Positions 49,867 to 59,464 of a DNA stretch of 64,000 bases are shown here, in pieces. Below the pieces are notes generated by a model, which did no database searches, was not told the DNA's origin, and saw only the letters and a program-made list of their open reading frames with translations. Each line of letters opens with the position of its first letter. Position 1 is the first letter of the stretch. The position numbers and the translations under genes were made by a program. Source of the stretch: Variovorax sp. EL159 (GTDB taxonomy: Bacteria; Pseudomonadota; Gammaproteobacteria; Burkholderiales; Burkholderiaceae_C); contig NZ_FMUJ01000005.1 of the NCBI RefSeq assembly GCF_900100965.1, forward strand, positions 372,001-436,000. Reading direction: 5' to 3'.

Positions 49867-51617
49867 GCCGCGGCAACCGCAGCGTGCGCTACACCACCAG
49901 CCCCTTGCTCGCGAGCAAGACGCCGGTCTGGCGCAGCAAATTCATCGTTGCCGGCATTGCGCTGGGCTTCGTCATGCTGGCGGGGCGGGCCGCGTACGTG
50001 CAGGTCTTCAACAACGGCTTCTTCCAGCGGCAGGGCGAAGTGCGCTTTGCACGCACGCTCGAGCTGCCGGCCAACCGCGGCCGCATCCTCGACCGCAACG
50101 GGCTCATCCTCGCGTCCAGCGTCGTGGCGCCCAGCATCTGGGCCATTCCGGAAGACATCGAGCGCGACGACCCCGAAGTGCGGGCCAAGCTCAAGCAGGT
50201 GGCCAAGCTGCTGGAGATGTCGCAGAAGGATTTCGACAAGAAGCTCGAGGACGAAGACAAGACCTTCGTCTGGATCAAGCGTCAGGTCGACGAGCCCATC
50301 GCCAAGCAGATCGCCGCGATGAACCTCAAGGGCATCTACCAGCGCAAGGAATACAAGCGCCAGTACCCCGAGGGCGAGGCCGCCGCGCACGTGGTGGGCT
50401 TCACCAACGTGGAAGACAACGGCCAGGAAGGCATCGAGCTGGCGTTCAACAAGGACCTGGGCGGCAAGGCCGGGTCGCGCCGCGTCATCAAGGATCGGCT
50501 GGGCCGCGTGGTCGAAGGCGTGGGCGACATCGTTCCGCCGCTCGACGGCAAGGACATCCAGCTGAGCGTCGACAGCAAGGTGCAGTTCTTCGCCTATCAG
50601 AAGCTGCGCGACGCGGTCACCGCGCGCAAGGCCAAGGCCGGCAGCGTGGTGGTGCTCGACGCCGTCACCGGCGAGGTGCTGGCGCTGGCCAACTACCCGA
50701 GCTACGTGCCCGACAAGCGCCAGAACCTGACCGGCGAGCAGCTGCGCAACCGCGCGCTCACCGACACCTTCGAGCCCGGCTCGACCATGAAGCCGATCAC
50801 CGTCGGCATGGCGCTCGAAGCCGGCCGCGTGAAGCCGACGACGCTGATCGAGACCGGTCCTGGCCGCTTCCAGATCGGGGGCTTCACCATCAGCGACACG
50901 CACAACTACGGCACGCTCACAGTCGAGGGCGTGATCCAGAAGTCGAGCAACGTCGGCGCGCTCAAGATCGCGCAGAAGATGACCCCGCACGAGATGTGGG
51001 ACACCTACACCGCGCTCGGCTACGGCCAGAAGCCGCAGATCCAGTTTCCGGGTGCCGTCACCGGCCGGCTGCGTCCGTGGAAGACCTGGAAGCCGGTCGA
51101 GCAGGCCACCATGGCCTACGGCTACGGCCTGTCGGCTTCGCTGTTCCAGATGGCGCACTCGTACACCTCGTTCGCGCACGACGGCTCGATCATTCCGGTC
51201 ACCATCCTCAAGAACACCGAGCCGCCGGTCGGCGTGCGCGTGTTCTCGCCCTCCAACGCGCTGGCCGTGCGCAAGATGCTGCAGATGGCCGCCGGCCCCG
51301 GCGGCACCGGCACACGCGCGCAGACGGTCGGCTACTCGGTCGGCGGCAAGTCGGGCACGGCCCACAAGCAGGTCGGCAAGGGCTACGCCAGCAACAAGTA
51401 CCGTGCCTGGTTCACCGGCATGGCGCCCATCGAGAAGCCGCGCATCATCGTCGCGGTGATGATCGACGAGCCCACCGACGGGCAGTATTTCGGCGGCCTT
51501 GCGGCCGCGCCGGTGTTCAGCGAGGTCGTGCAGCAGACCCTGCGCATGATGAACGTTCCGCCCGACCTGGCGGTCAAACCGCTTGTGATGACGCAGGGCG
51601 TCGACGAGAGCTTCTGA
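49863..51617 (+). CDS. ftsI: Penicillin-binding protein 3, septal transpeptidase FtsI
   Basis: 584 residues. One membrane helix near residues 26–46, then a pedestal domain (RGRILDRNGLILA) and a transpeptidase domain with the nucleophile Ser307 in STMK, SSN at 361–363 and KSGT at 496–499. It crosslinks septal peptidoglycan and partners FtsW, encoded 6.5 kb downstream. Overlaps ftsL; two bases precede murE. Confidence 0.96.
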   Translation: MSRGNRSVRYTTSPLLASKTPVWRSKFIVAGIALGFVMLAGRAAYVQVFNNGFFQRQGEVRFARTLELPANRGRILDRNGLILASSVVAPSIWAIPEDIERDDPEVRAKLKQVAKLLEMSQKDFDKKLEDEDKTFVWIKRQVDEPIAKQIAAMNLKGIYQRKEYKRQYPEGEAAAHVVGFTNVEDNGQEGIELAFNKDLGGKAGSRRVIKDRLGRVVEGVGDIVPPLDGKDIQLSVDSKVQFFAYQKLRDAVTARKAKAGSVVVLDAVTGEVLALANYPSYVPDKRQNLTGEQLRNRALTDTFEPGSTMKPITVGMALEAGRVKPTTLIETGPGRFQIGGFTISDTHNYGTLTVEGVIQKSSNVGALKIAQKMTPHEMWDTYTALGYGQKPQIQFPGAVTGRLRPWKTWKPVEQATMAYGYGLSASLFQMAHSYTSFAHDGSIIPVTILKNTEPPVGVRVFSPSNALAVRKMLQMAAGPGGTGTRAQTVGYSVGGKSGTAHKQVGKGYASNKYRAWFTGMAPIEKPRIIVAVMIDEPTDGQYFGGLAAAPVFSEVVQQTLRMMNVPPDLAVKPLVMTQGVDESF

Positions 51618-51619
51618 CC

Positions 51620-53182
51620 ATGCTGACATTCACTTCTCCCCAACTGGCGGCGTTCTGGCTCAAGGAGCGCGTGCAGGGTGCGCTGCACGCCGACAGCCGC
51701 GCCGTGCGCCCGGGCGACGCCTTCATTGCATGGCCCGGCGCTGCGACCGACGGGCGCAAGCACGTGGCCGCTGCGCTGGCGCAGGGCGCCGTGGCTTGCC
51801 TGGTCGAGCATGAAGGCGTCGAGGCCTTCGGTTTCGACGGCGATGAACGCATCGTGAGCTACCCCGGCCTCAAGGCCTCGACCGGCCCGATCGCATCGGC
51901 CTTCTACGACAACCCCTCGGCGCTGCTCGACGTGCTGGCCGTGACCGGCACCAATGGCAAGACCTCCACCGCGTGGTGGCTGGCCGAATCGCTCGGCACG
52001 CTGCGCGCGGCCGGCGGCGTTCGCGCGATGCGGCCCGACGGCACCGTGGAGCGCTGCGCACCGTCGCCCTGCGGCGTGATGGGCACGCTGGGCATCGGCG
52101 TGCCGCCCGAGCTGACCTACACCGGCCTCACCACGCCCGACCCCGTGATGATGCAGCGCGAGTTGCGCGCGATGGTCACGAACGGCTTCGGCGCCTGCGC
52201 CATCGAGGCCTCGTCGATCGGCATTGCCGAACGCCGGCTCGACGGCACGCGCGTGGCGGTGGCCGTGTTCACCAATTTCACGCAGGACCACCTCGACTAC
52301 CACGGCAGCATGGACGCCTACTGGCAGGCCAAGGCCGAGCTGTTCCGTTGGCCCGGCCTGCGCGCGGCGGTCATCAACATCGACGACGTGCACGGCGCCA
52401 GCCTGTGCGCGAACCTGGTCGATGGCGGCATCGGCGCGCTCGATGTCTGGACCGTGTCGGCCGAAGGCCATGCGGCGCGGCTGATGGCGCGCGACGTCGG
52501 CTACGACGAGCAGGGCCTGCAGTTCTCGGTGGCCGAGCATGGCGCGGCCGCGGTGGAGCGGCTGTCGACCGGGCTGATCGGGCAATACAACGTGGCCAAC
52601 CTGCTGGGCGTGCTCGGCACGCTGCGCGCGCTGGGCCTGACGCTGGCGCAAGCCGTCGCGGCCTGCACCGGCCTGACCAGCGTGCCGGGCCGCATGGAGC
52701 GCGTGGCCCTGGCCGATGCCGCCAGCGCACCGCTCGCGGTGGTCGACTACGCCCACACGCCCGATGCGCTCGACAAGGCCTTGATCGGCCTGCGTCCGCT
52801 CGCCAAACAGCGCGGCGGTGCACTCTGGTGCCTGTTCGGCTGCGGCGGCGACCGCGACCCGATCAAGCGCCCGATGATGGCCGCCGTGGCCGAGCGCCAG
52901 GCCGACCGCGTGGTCGTGACCAGCGACAACCCGCGCAGCGAGAAGCCCGACGCGATCATTGCCCAGGTGCTGCGAGGCCTCTCGCGCCCCGAGGCGGCCC
53001 AGGTGCAGCCCGACCGCGCGGCCGCCATTGCCGACGTGCTCGCGCAAGCTGCGCCGCAAGACGTGGTGCTGATCGCCGGCAAGGGCCACGAGGCCTGGCA
53101 GGAAATCGCCGGCCAGCGTATCGAGTTCTCAGACAAGACCCATGCGCAGCAGGCGCTGGCAAAGCGGGGTGCCGCGGCATGA
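51620..53182 (+). CDS. murE: UDP-MurNAc-tripeptide synthetase MurE
   Basis: 520 residues. ATP loop GTNGKTST (110–117). The motif SDNPRSEKPD contains DNPR, characteristic of meso-diaminopimelate-adding enzymes, so the peptidoglycan is of the DAP type, consistent with dapF in this window. It adds mDAP to UDP-MurNAc-Ala-Glu in the cytosol. The stop overlaps the murF start. Confidence 0.96.
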   Translation: MLTFTSPQLAAFWLKERVQGALHADSRAVRPGDAFIAWPGAATDGRKHVAAALAQGAVACLVEHEGVEAFGFDGDERIVSYPGLKASTGPIASAFYDNPSALLDVLAVTGTNGKTSTAWWLAESLGTLRAAGGVRAMRPDGTVERCAPSPCGVMGTLGIGVPPELTYTGLTTPDPVMMQRELRAMVTNGFGACAIEASSIGIAERRLDGTRVAVAVFTNFTQDHLDYHGSMDAYWQAKAELFRWPGLRAAVINIDDVHGASLCANLVDGGIGALDVWTVSAEGHAARLMARDVGYDEQGLQFSVAEHGAAAVERLSTGLIGQYNVANLLGVLGTLRALGLTLAQAVAACTGLTSVPGRMERVALADAASAPLAVVDYAHTPDALDKALIGLRPLAKQRGGALWCLFGCGGDRDPIKRPMMAAVAERQADRVVVTSDNPRSEKPDAIIAQVLRGLSRPEAAQVQPDRAAAIADVLAQAAPQDVVLIAGKGHEAWQEIAGQRIEFSDKTHAQQALAKRGAAA

Positions 53183-54618
53183 CCGACACGACGCCTCTCG
53201 ACCTCACGTTGGCGCAGGCCCAGCAATGGATTCCCGGCTCGCGGCTGGTGGGTGACCCTTCGACGGTCATCGCCCGCGTTCACACCGACACGCGCACGCT
53301 GGCGGCGGGCGACCTGTTCGTCGCGCTCAAGGGCGAGCGCTTCGACGCCAACGACTTCCTTGCCGATGCGAAGAAGCAGGGCGCCGTTGCGGCCATTGCC
53401 CATCACGGCCTCGAAGCCGCAGGCCTTGCGGGCCTCGAAGTGCCCGACTCGCTGGCCGCGCTCGGTGCGCTCGGCGCGGGCTGGCGCGCGCAGTTCGAGC
53501 TGCCGCTCATTGCCGTCACCGGCAGCAACGGCAAGACCACCGTCACGCAGATGATCGCGGCGATCCTGTTCGCCTTCCGCGCTGAACGCGCGCTGGCGAC
53601 GGCCGGCAACTTCAACAACGAGATCGGCGTGCCGCTCACGCTGCTGCGCCTGCGCGCGTCGCATCAACGCGCCGTGCTCGAACTCGGCATGAACCATCCG
53701 GGCGAGATCGCACGGTTGGCCGCCATCTCGCGCCCGACCATCGCGTTGGTCAACAACGCCCAGCGCGAGCACCAGGAATTCATGGCCACCGTCGAAGCCG
53801 TGGCCGTCGAAAACGCTGCCGTGTTCGCGGTGCTGCCCGATGACGGCACGGCCGTGTTCCCCTACGGCGACACCTTCACCGCGCTGTGGACCGACATGGC
53901 CCGCGAAGGCGGCAACCGGCGCTGCATGACCTTCGGCGAAGACGAGGCCGCCGACGTCTCGCTCGACAGCGCCGAGTGGAAGCAGGGCGCCTGGGCCGTG
54001 CGCGTGCGCACGCCGCTCGGCGCCTTCGACGCGCGCCTGCACATCGCGGGCCGCCACAACGTGGGCAACGCGCTGGCCGCCACGGCATGTGCGCTCGCGG
54101 CCGGCGTTTCCATCGAGACCATCGCAGCGGGCCTGTCGGCTTTCGAGCCGGTCAAGGGGCGCTCCAAGGCCAGCGAGGTCGTGCTGTCCAACAAGCACAC
54201 GCTCACGCTGGTCGACGACAGCTACAACGCCAACCCTGATTCGGTGATCGCCGCCATCGACGTGCTCGCCGGCCTGCCGGGCCCGCGCCTGCTGGTGCTC
54301 GGCGACATGGGAGAGGTCGGCGACCGCGCCCCCGAATTCCACGCCGAGGTCGGCGCCTGGGCAAAGCAGCGCGGCATCGAGGCCGTCTACACGCTCGGTG
54401 CCGAGACCGCGCACACCGTCGCGGCCTTCGCGGATGCCGACAACGGCCGTCATTTCGGCGACTACGACGCGCTGCTCGCCGCCGTGCTCGCCCGCCTGCC
54501 GCTGGTCGGCAGCGTGCTCGTGAAAGGCTCGCGCTTCATGAAGATGGAACGCGTGGTGCAGGCGATCGGCGATCTCGCTCAGTCACACCCCAAAACAACA
54601 AAAGGAGGCCGGTCATGA
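53179..54618 (+). CDS. murF: UDP-MurNAc-tripeptide D-alanyl-D-alanine ligase MurF
   Basis: 479 residues. The ATP loop is GSNGKTT (115–121). FNNEIGVPLTLL and VDDSYNANPDSV, the MurF signature, are both present. It adds D-Ala-D-Ala, made by the Ddl enzyme of the same operon, to complete the pentapeptide precursor. Overlaps murE by four bases; 22 bases precede mraY. Confidence 0.96.
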   Translation: MTDTTPLDLTLAQAQQWIPGSRLVGDPSTVIARVHTDTRTLAAGDLFVALKGERFDANDFLADAKKQGAVAAIAHHGLEAAGLAGLEVPDSLAALGALGAGWRAQFELPLIAVTGSNGKTTVTQMIAAILFAFRAERALATAGNFNNEIGVPLTLLRLRASHQRAVLELGMNHPGEIARLAAISRPTIALVNNAQREHQEFMATVEAVAVENAAVFAVLPDDGTAVFPYGDTFTALWTDMAREGGNRRCMTFGEDEAADVSLDSAEWKQGAWAVRVRTPLGAFDARLHIAGRHNVGNALAATACALAAGVSIETIAAGLSAFEPVKGRSKASEVVLSNKHTLTLVDDSYNANPDSVIAAIDVLAGLPGPRLLVLGDMGEVGDRAPEFHAEVGAWAKQRGIEAVYTLGAETAHTVAAFADADNGRHFGDYDALLAAVLARLPLVGSVLVKGSRFMKMERVVQAIGDLAQSHPKTTKGGRS

Positions 54619-54640
54619 CGCATGAGCCGAGCAAGACAAC

Positions 54641-55819
54641 ATGCTGATGAGCCTGGCCCAATGGCTGCAAACGCTGTCGCCCGAGTTCGGGTTTTTGCGC
54701 GTTTTCCAGTACCTCACATTCCGCGCGCTGATGGCGGCGCTGACGGCGCTCGTGGTCGGCCTCGTGGCCGGCCCGTATGTGATCCGCCGCCTGGCCGCGC
54801 TCAAGATCGGCCAGCCGGTGCGCGGCTACGGCATGGAAACGCACCTGACCAAGAGCGGTACGCCCACCATGGGCGGCGTGCTGGTGCTGTTCGCCATCGC
54901 TTTCGCCACGCTGCTGTGGTTCGACATCTCGAACCGCTTCGTGTGGATCGTGCTGTGGGTCACGATGGGCTTCGGCGCCATTGGCTGGGTGGACGACTGG
55001 CGCAAGGTGGTGCGCAAGGACCCGGAAGGCATGCGCTCGCGCGAGAAGTATTTCTGGCAGTCGGTGGTCGGCCTGATGGCCGGTTTCTATTTGCTCTTCA
55101 GCATCTCCGAAAGCTCCAACTGGCGCGTGCTGCAGCTGTTCTTCGCGTGGGTGCAGTCGGGCTTCGATCTCGACTTTCCGCCCAAGATCAACCTGCTGGT
55201 GCCCTTCTTCAAGGAAGTGAGCTACCCGCTGGGCGGCATCGGCTTCGTGATCCTCACGTACCTCGTGATCGTGGGTGCGAGCAACGCCGTGAACCTCACC
55301 GACGGGCTCGATGGCCTGGCGATCATGCCGGTCGTGATGGTGGGTTCTGCGCTGGGCGTGTTCGCGTACGTCACGGGCAGCGCGGTGTATTCCAAGTACC
55401 TGCTGTTCCCCAACATCCCGGGCTCGGGCGAGCTGCTGGTGTTCTGCTCGGCGATGGCCGGCGCGGGGCTCGCGTTCCTCTGGTTCAACACCCATCCGGC
55501 GCAGGTCTTCATGGGCGACGTGGGCGCGCTGGCGCTCGGCGGCGCGCTGGGCACCATCGCGGTCATCGTGCGCCAGGAGATCGTGTTCTTCATCATGGGC
55601 GGCATCTTCGTGGTCGAGGCGATCTCGGTGATGGCGCAGGTCATGTATTTCAAGTACACGAAGAAGCGTTATGGCGAAGGCCGTCGCGTGCTCAAGATGG
55701 CGCCGCTGCACCACCACTTCGAGAAGAGCGGCTGGCGCGAGACGCAGGTCGTGGTGCGCTTCTGGATCATCACGATGCTGCTGTGCCTTGTGGGTCTTTC
55801 CACGCTGAAGCTGCGCTGA
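54641..55819 (+). CDS. mraY: Phospho-MurNAc-pentapeptide translocase MraY
   Basis: 392 residues with ten membrane helices. Active-site landmarks are GWVDDWRKV (Asp-Asp), NLTDGLDGLAI and the HHHFEKSGWRE block. It transfers phospho-MurNAc-pentapeptide to undecaprenyl phosphate, making lipid I at the inner membrane. The start is the ATG at 54641; another lies six bases on. Confidence 0.96.
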   Translation: MLMSLAQWLQTLSPEFGFLRVFQYLTFRALMAALTALVVGLVAGPYVIRRLAALKIGQPVRGYGMETHLTKSGTPTMGGVLVLFAIAFATLLWFDISNRFVWIVLWVTMGFGAIGWVDDWRKVVRKDPEGMRSREKYFWQSVVGLMAGFYLLFSISESSNWRVLQLFFAWVQSGFDLDFPPKINLLVPFFKEVSYPLGGIGFVILTYLVIVGASNAVNLTDGLDGLAIMPVVMVGSALGVFAYVTGSAVYSKYLLFPNIPGSGELLVFCSAMAGAGLAFLWFNTHPAQVFMGDVGALALGGALGTIAVIVRQEIVFFIMGGIFVVEAISVMAQVMYFKYTKKRYGEGRRVLKMAPLHHHFEKSGWRETQVVVRFWIITMLLCLVGLSTLKLR

Positions 55820-55832
55820 AAAGAAAAAGCAC

Positions 55833-58169
55833 ATGCGGCATCTGAAAGACCTCCCCGTTCTCATCCTGGGCCTTGGTGCGTCCGGGCTGGCGATGGCGCG
55901 CTGGTGCGCGCGCCACGGTGCGGTCGTGACCGTGGCCGACACGCGCGAGGCGCCCGCGCTGCTCGCGACGCTGAAGGCGGAGTGGCCCGATGTCGCTTTC
56001 GTCGGCGGGCCGTTCTCGGCCACGCTGATCGAAGGCACGCCGATTCGCGCGGTGTACCGCTCGCCCGGCCTCTCGCCCGCGACCATCGCGCCGGTGGCCG
56101 ATGCGGCACGCGCGGTGGGGTTGCCGGTGGGTGGCGAACTGGATCTGTTCGCGCGTGCGCTGCTCGATCTGCGAACGGTCGAAGTGCCGGTCGTGGAAGT
56201 TGAACCCGAGCCTGAAGTGGTGGCCGAGCCCGAGGCGCAGGCAACAGCCGAAGTGCCGCAGGAGGCCGTGGAAACGGAAGCCCAGGCTGAATTGCCGTTG
56301 GGCGAACCGTCACTGCACGTCGATACGCCGGAAGCAACGCCGGCACCTGAAGCGCCTGCACTGCCCGAAGCCGCGCAGGGTGAAGCCGCTGTGCCGGCAC
56401 AGGTCAGCGAAGTGGCACCGTCCAGCGAAACGCCGGAAGTGACCGACGAAGCTGTACAGGCTCATGCCGCCGAAGCCGTGGTTGTGGCCGAGCCGGCTGC
56501 GCCCGTCGAACCGACGGAATCGGTCGTACCCGCGCCTGCGGTCGCAACACCCGAAGCTGTCGAAGCCGCCCCCGAGCCAGTCGCTCCCGCCATGGCCGAG
56601 GCCATGCCGCGCGATCCATCGATGAGCGTTGCCGTGCCGGTGCCGGCGGAAGTGCCATCTGAAGCTCCGAACACCGAAGCGCCTGAGGCAGCGCCCGAGT
56701 CCGCACCTGAAGCGGCCGAGGCGCCCACTACGCCGGAAGCACCGTCGACCCCACCGGCCGCCGCTACGCTTTCCCGCCTGCCAACTCCAGGCAAGCCTTA
56801 CGTCCCCACGGCCGCCAAGGAAGCCGCCGAATTCGTCGCCAAGATCGCCGAGTTCGCCGCGACCAACCCGGCCTCGGCCGTTGCCGAAGAAGAATCGCCC
56901 CAGCTCGAACTGGCGCCCCCGGTCGAGCCCGAAGCGCCCAAGGGCTACACGCCCGCCGTGCTCGCGATCACCGGCACCAATGGCAAGACCACCGTCACCG
57001 CGCTCACCGGCCAACTGGTCGAGCGCGCGGGCAAGACCGTGGCCGTGGCAGGCAACATCGGCCCCACGCTGCTCGACACCCTGTCCGCGCACATCGACGC
57101 CGACACGCTGCCGGATGTCTGGGTGCTCGAACTCTCCAGCTTCCAGCTCGACGGCGTGCAGGACTTCGAGCCGACCGCCGCCACCGTGCTCAACCTCACG
57201 CAGGACCACCTCGACTGGCACGGCGACATGCCGGCCTACGCGGCGGCCAAGGCGCGCATCTTCGGCGCGCGCGGCCTCATGATCCTGAACCGCGACGACG
57301 CCGGCGTGATGGCGATGCTGCCCGCGCCCGTCAAGGTGAAGCTGCAGCGCCCGCAGATCCGTACGCACGTCACCTTCGGCACCGCGATGCCGCTGCGCCC
57401 CGGCGACTACGGCATCGAGCGCGTCAACGGCATGACCTGGCTGGTGCGCGCACTGGAAGCCGACGAAACGCAAAAGCGCAAGCGCGGCGCCGTGGTTGAA
57501 GAAGAAATCTTCCTGCAGCGCCTGATGCCCGCCGATGCGCTGCGCATCCGTGGTCGCCACAACGCCATGAACGCCCTGGCCGCGCTCGCGCTCGCCAATG
57601 CGGCCGACTGCGCGCTCGGCCCGATGCTGTATGGCCTGCGCGAATACCGCGGCGAACCGCACCGCGTCGAACCGATCGCGCTGATCGACGACGTCGAGTA
57701 CTTCGACGACAGCAAGGGCACCAACGTCGGTGCCACCGTGGCCGCGCTGACCGGCCTCGGTGAAGACCGCCGCGTGGTCGTGATCCTCGGCGGCGAAGGC
57801 AAGGGACAGGACTTCGATCCGCTCGCCGCGCCCGTGCGCCAGTACGCGCGCGCCGTGGTGCTCATCGGTCGCGACGCACCGATCATCGAAGCCGCGCTGG
57901 CCGGCACCGGCGTGTCGCTGATGCATGCCGGCTCGATGGAAGAGGCCGTGAAGCTGGCCGCCGCGCGCGCCAACCCTGGCGATGCCGTGCTGCTGTCACC
58001 GGCCTGTGCGAGCTTCGACATGTTCAAGGACTACGAGCACCGCGCGGAAGTGTTCCGCGAGGTCGTGCAGGCCTACGCGGACAGCCCACGCGAGCTTCTT
58101 GGACAAGACACCCCGGAGGCCGGCACGCCGTCGTCTTCCGCCTCGGGGTCGATGGAGGAACAGCTTTGA
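55833..58169 (+). CDS. murD: UDP-MurNAc-alanine D-glutamate ligase MurD with large insertion
   Basis: 778 residues against about 440–500 in most bacteria. Residues 1–111 are the N-terminal Rossmann domain (VLILGLGASGLAMARWCARHGA). Residues about 112–370 are low complexity, rich in Ala, Pro, Glu and Val, with no hydrophobic or catalytic motif. The ligase core resumes with the ATP loop GTNGKTT (381–387), the glutamate-ligase signature LNLTQDHLDWHG and the C-terminal DDSKGTNVGAT block. A second short charged insert precedes the C-terminal domain. The catalytic parts are all present, so it should be active. The insert lies at the domain boundary, so it may be a linker or a protein-binding arm. 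Confidence 0.93.
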   Translation: MRHLKDLPVLILGLGASGLAMARWCARHGAVVTVADTREAPALLATLKAEWPDVAFVGGPFSATLIEGTPIRAVYRSPGLSPATIAPVADAARAVGLPVGGELDLFARALLDLRTVEVPVVEVEPEPEVVAEPEAQATAEVPQEAVETEAQAELPLGEPSLHVDTPEATPAPEAPALPEAAQGEAAVPAQVSEVAPSSETPEVTDEAVQAHAAEAVVVAEPAAPVEPTESVVPAPAVATPEAVEAAPEPVAPAMAEAMPRDPSMSVAVPVPAEVPSEAPNTEAPEAAPESAPEAAEAPTTPEAPSTPPAAATLSRLPTPGKPYVPTAAKEAAEFVAKIAEFAATNPASAVAEEESPQLELAPPVEPEAPKGYTPAVLAITGTNGKTTVTALTGQLVERAGKTVAVAGNIGPTLLDTLSAHIDADTLPDVWVLELSSFQLDGVQDFEPTAATVLNLTQDHLDWHGDMPAYAAAKARIFGARGLMILNRDDAGVMAMLPAPVKVKLQRPQIRTHVTFGTAMPLRPGDYGIERVNGMTWLVRALEADETQKRKRGAVVEEEIFLQRLMPADALRIRGRHNAMNALAALALANAADCALGPMLYGLREYRGEPHRVEPIALIDDVEYFDDSKGTNVGATVAALTGLGEDRRVVVILGGEGKGQDFDPLAAPVRQYARAVVLIGRDAPIIEAALAGTGVSLMHAGSMEEAVKLAAARANPGDAVLLSPACASFDMFKDYEHRAEVFREVVQAYADSPRELLGQDTPEAGTPSSSASGSMEEQL

Positions 58170-59464
58170 ACTCCGCTGCCGCAGGCGCCACGCCGGAAAC
58201 CCGCACCAGCCGCTTCGGTGGCTGGTTCAGGCGCGCCCGCAGCGGCATCGACGCCTTGCCGATGCACCTGCCGGTGCGGCTGGGCGGCGCCGGCATCGCG
58301 CAGACCAAGGCCACGCCGATGCGCGTGCTGGGCTTCGACCAGGCGCTGGTGTGGGTCACGGTCGCGCTGCTGACCTGGGGCCTGATCATGGTGTATTCGG
58401 CCTCCATCGCGCTGCCCGACAACCCGCGCTTTGCGCGCGCCGGCTACAGCGCCTCGTACTTCCTCACGCGGCATGCAGCCTCGGTGGTGTTCGCCTTCAT
58501 CGCCGCGCTGCTGACCTTCCAGGTGCCGATGAAGACCTGGGAGCGCGCCGCGCCCTGGCTCTTCGTGGCTTCGCTGCTGCTGCTGGTGGCGGTGCTCATT
58601 CCGCACATCGGCATCAACGTCAACGGCGCGCGCCGCTGGCTGCCGATGGGGTTCATGCGCTTCCAGCCTTCGGAGCTGGCCAAGCTCGCGATGGTGCTCT
58701 ATGCCGCCAGCTACATGGTGCGCAAGATGGAGATCAAGGAGCGGTTCTTCCGCGCCGTGCTGCCGATGGGCGTCGCGGTGGTGGTGGTCGGCATGCTGGT
58801 GATGGCCGAGCCCGACATGGGCGCCTTCATGGTGATTGCCGTGATCGCCATGGGCATCCTGTTCCTGGGCGGCGTGAACGCGCGCATGTTCTTCGTGATC
58901 GCCGCGCTGGTGGTGGTGGCCTTCGGCACCATCGTCGCGACCAGCCCGTGGCGCCGCGAGCGCATCTTTGCCTACCTCGATCCGTGGAGCGAAGAGCACG
59001 CGCTGGGCAAGGGCTACCAGCTGTCGCACTCGCTGATCGCCATCGGGCGCGGCGAAGTCTTCGGCGTGGGCCTGGGTGGCAGCGTCGAGAAGCTGCACTG
59101 GCTGCCCGAGGCGCACACCGACTTCTTGCTGGCCGTGATCGGCGAAGAATTCGGCCTGGTCGGCGTGCTGCTGATCATCGGCCTGTTCCTGTGGCTCACG
59201 CGCCGCATCATGCACATCGGCCGCCAGGCGATTGCGCTCGACCGCGTGTTCTCGGGCCTCGTCGCCCAGGGCGTGGGCGTGTGGATCGGCTTCCAGGCTT
59301 TCATCAACATGGGCGTGAACCTGGGTGCACTGCCCACCAAGGGCCTGACGCTGCCGCTGATGAGCTTCGGCGGTTCGGCCATTCTGATGAACCTGGTGGC
59401 GCTGGCCGTCGTGCTGCGCATCGACTACGAGAACCGCGTCTTGATGAGAGGGGGCCGCGTATGA
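58166..59464 (+). CDS. ftsW: Septal peptidoglycan glycosyltransferase FtsW
   Basis: 432 residues, ten membrane helices after a soluble N-terminal stretch of 50 residues. SEDS-family markers are PHIGINVNGARRWLPMGFMRFQPSELAKLA and the C-terminal LPLMSFGGSAILMNL. It polymerises lipid II at the septum with FtsI. The start is TTG, overlapping the murD stop (TTGA), with GGAGGA at 58154–58159 as a strong ribosome site. Confidence 0.95.
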   Translation: MNSAAAGATPETRTSRFGGWFRRARSGIDALPMHLPVRLGGAGIAQTKATPMRVLGFDQALVWVTVALLTWGLIMVYSASIALPDNPRFARAGYSASYFLTRHAASVVFAFIAALLTFQVPMKTWERAAPWLFVASLLLLVAVLIPHIGINVNGARRWLPMGFMRFQPSELAKLAMVLYAASYMVRKMEIKERFFRAVLPMGVAVVVVGMLVMAEPDMGAFMVIAVIAMGILFLGGVNARMFFVIAALVVVAFGTIVATSPWRRERIFAYLDPWSEEHALGKGYQLSHSLIAIGRGEVFGVGLGGSVEKLHWLPEAHTDFLLAVIGEEFGLVGVLLIIGLFLWLTRRIMHIGRQAIALDRVFSGLVAQGVGVWIGFQAFINMGVNLGALPTKGLTLPLMSFGGSAILMNLVALAVVLRIDYENRVLMRGGRV

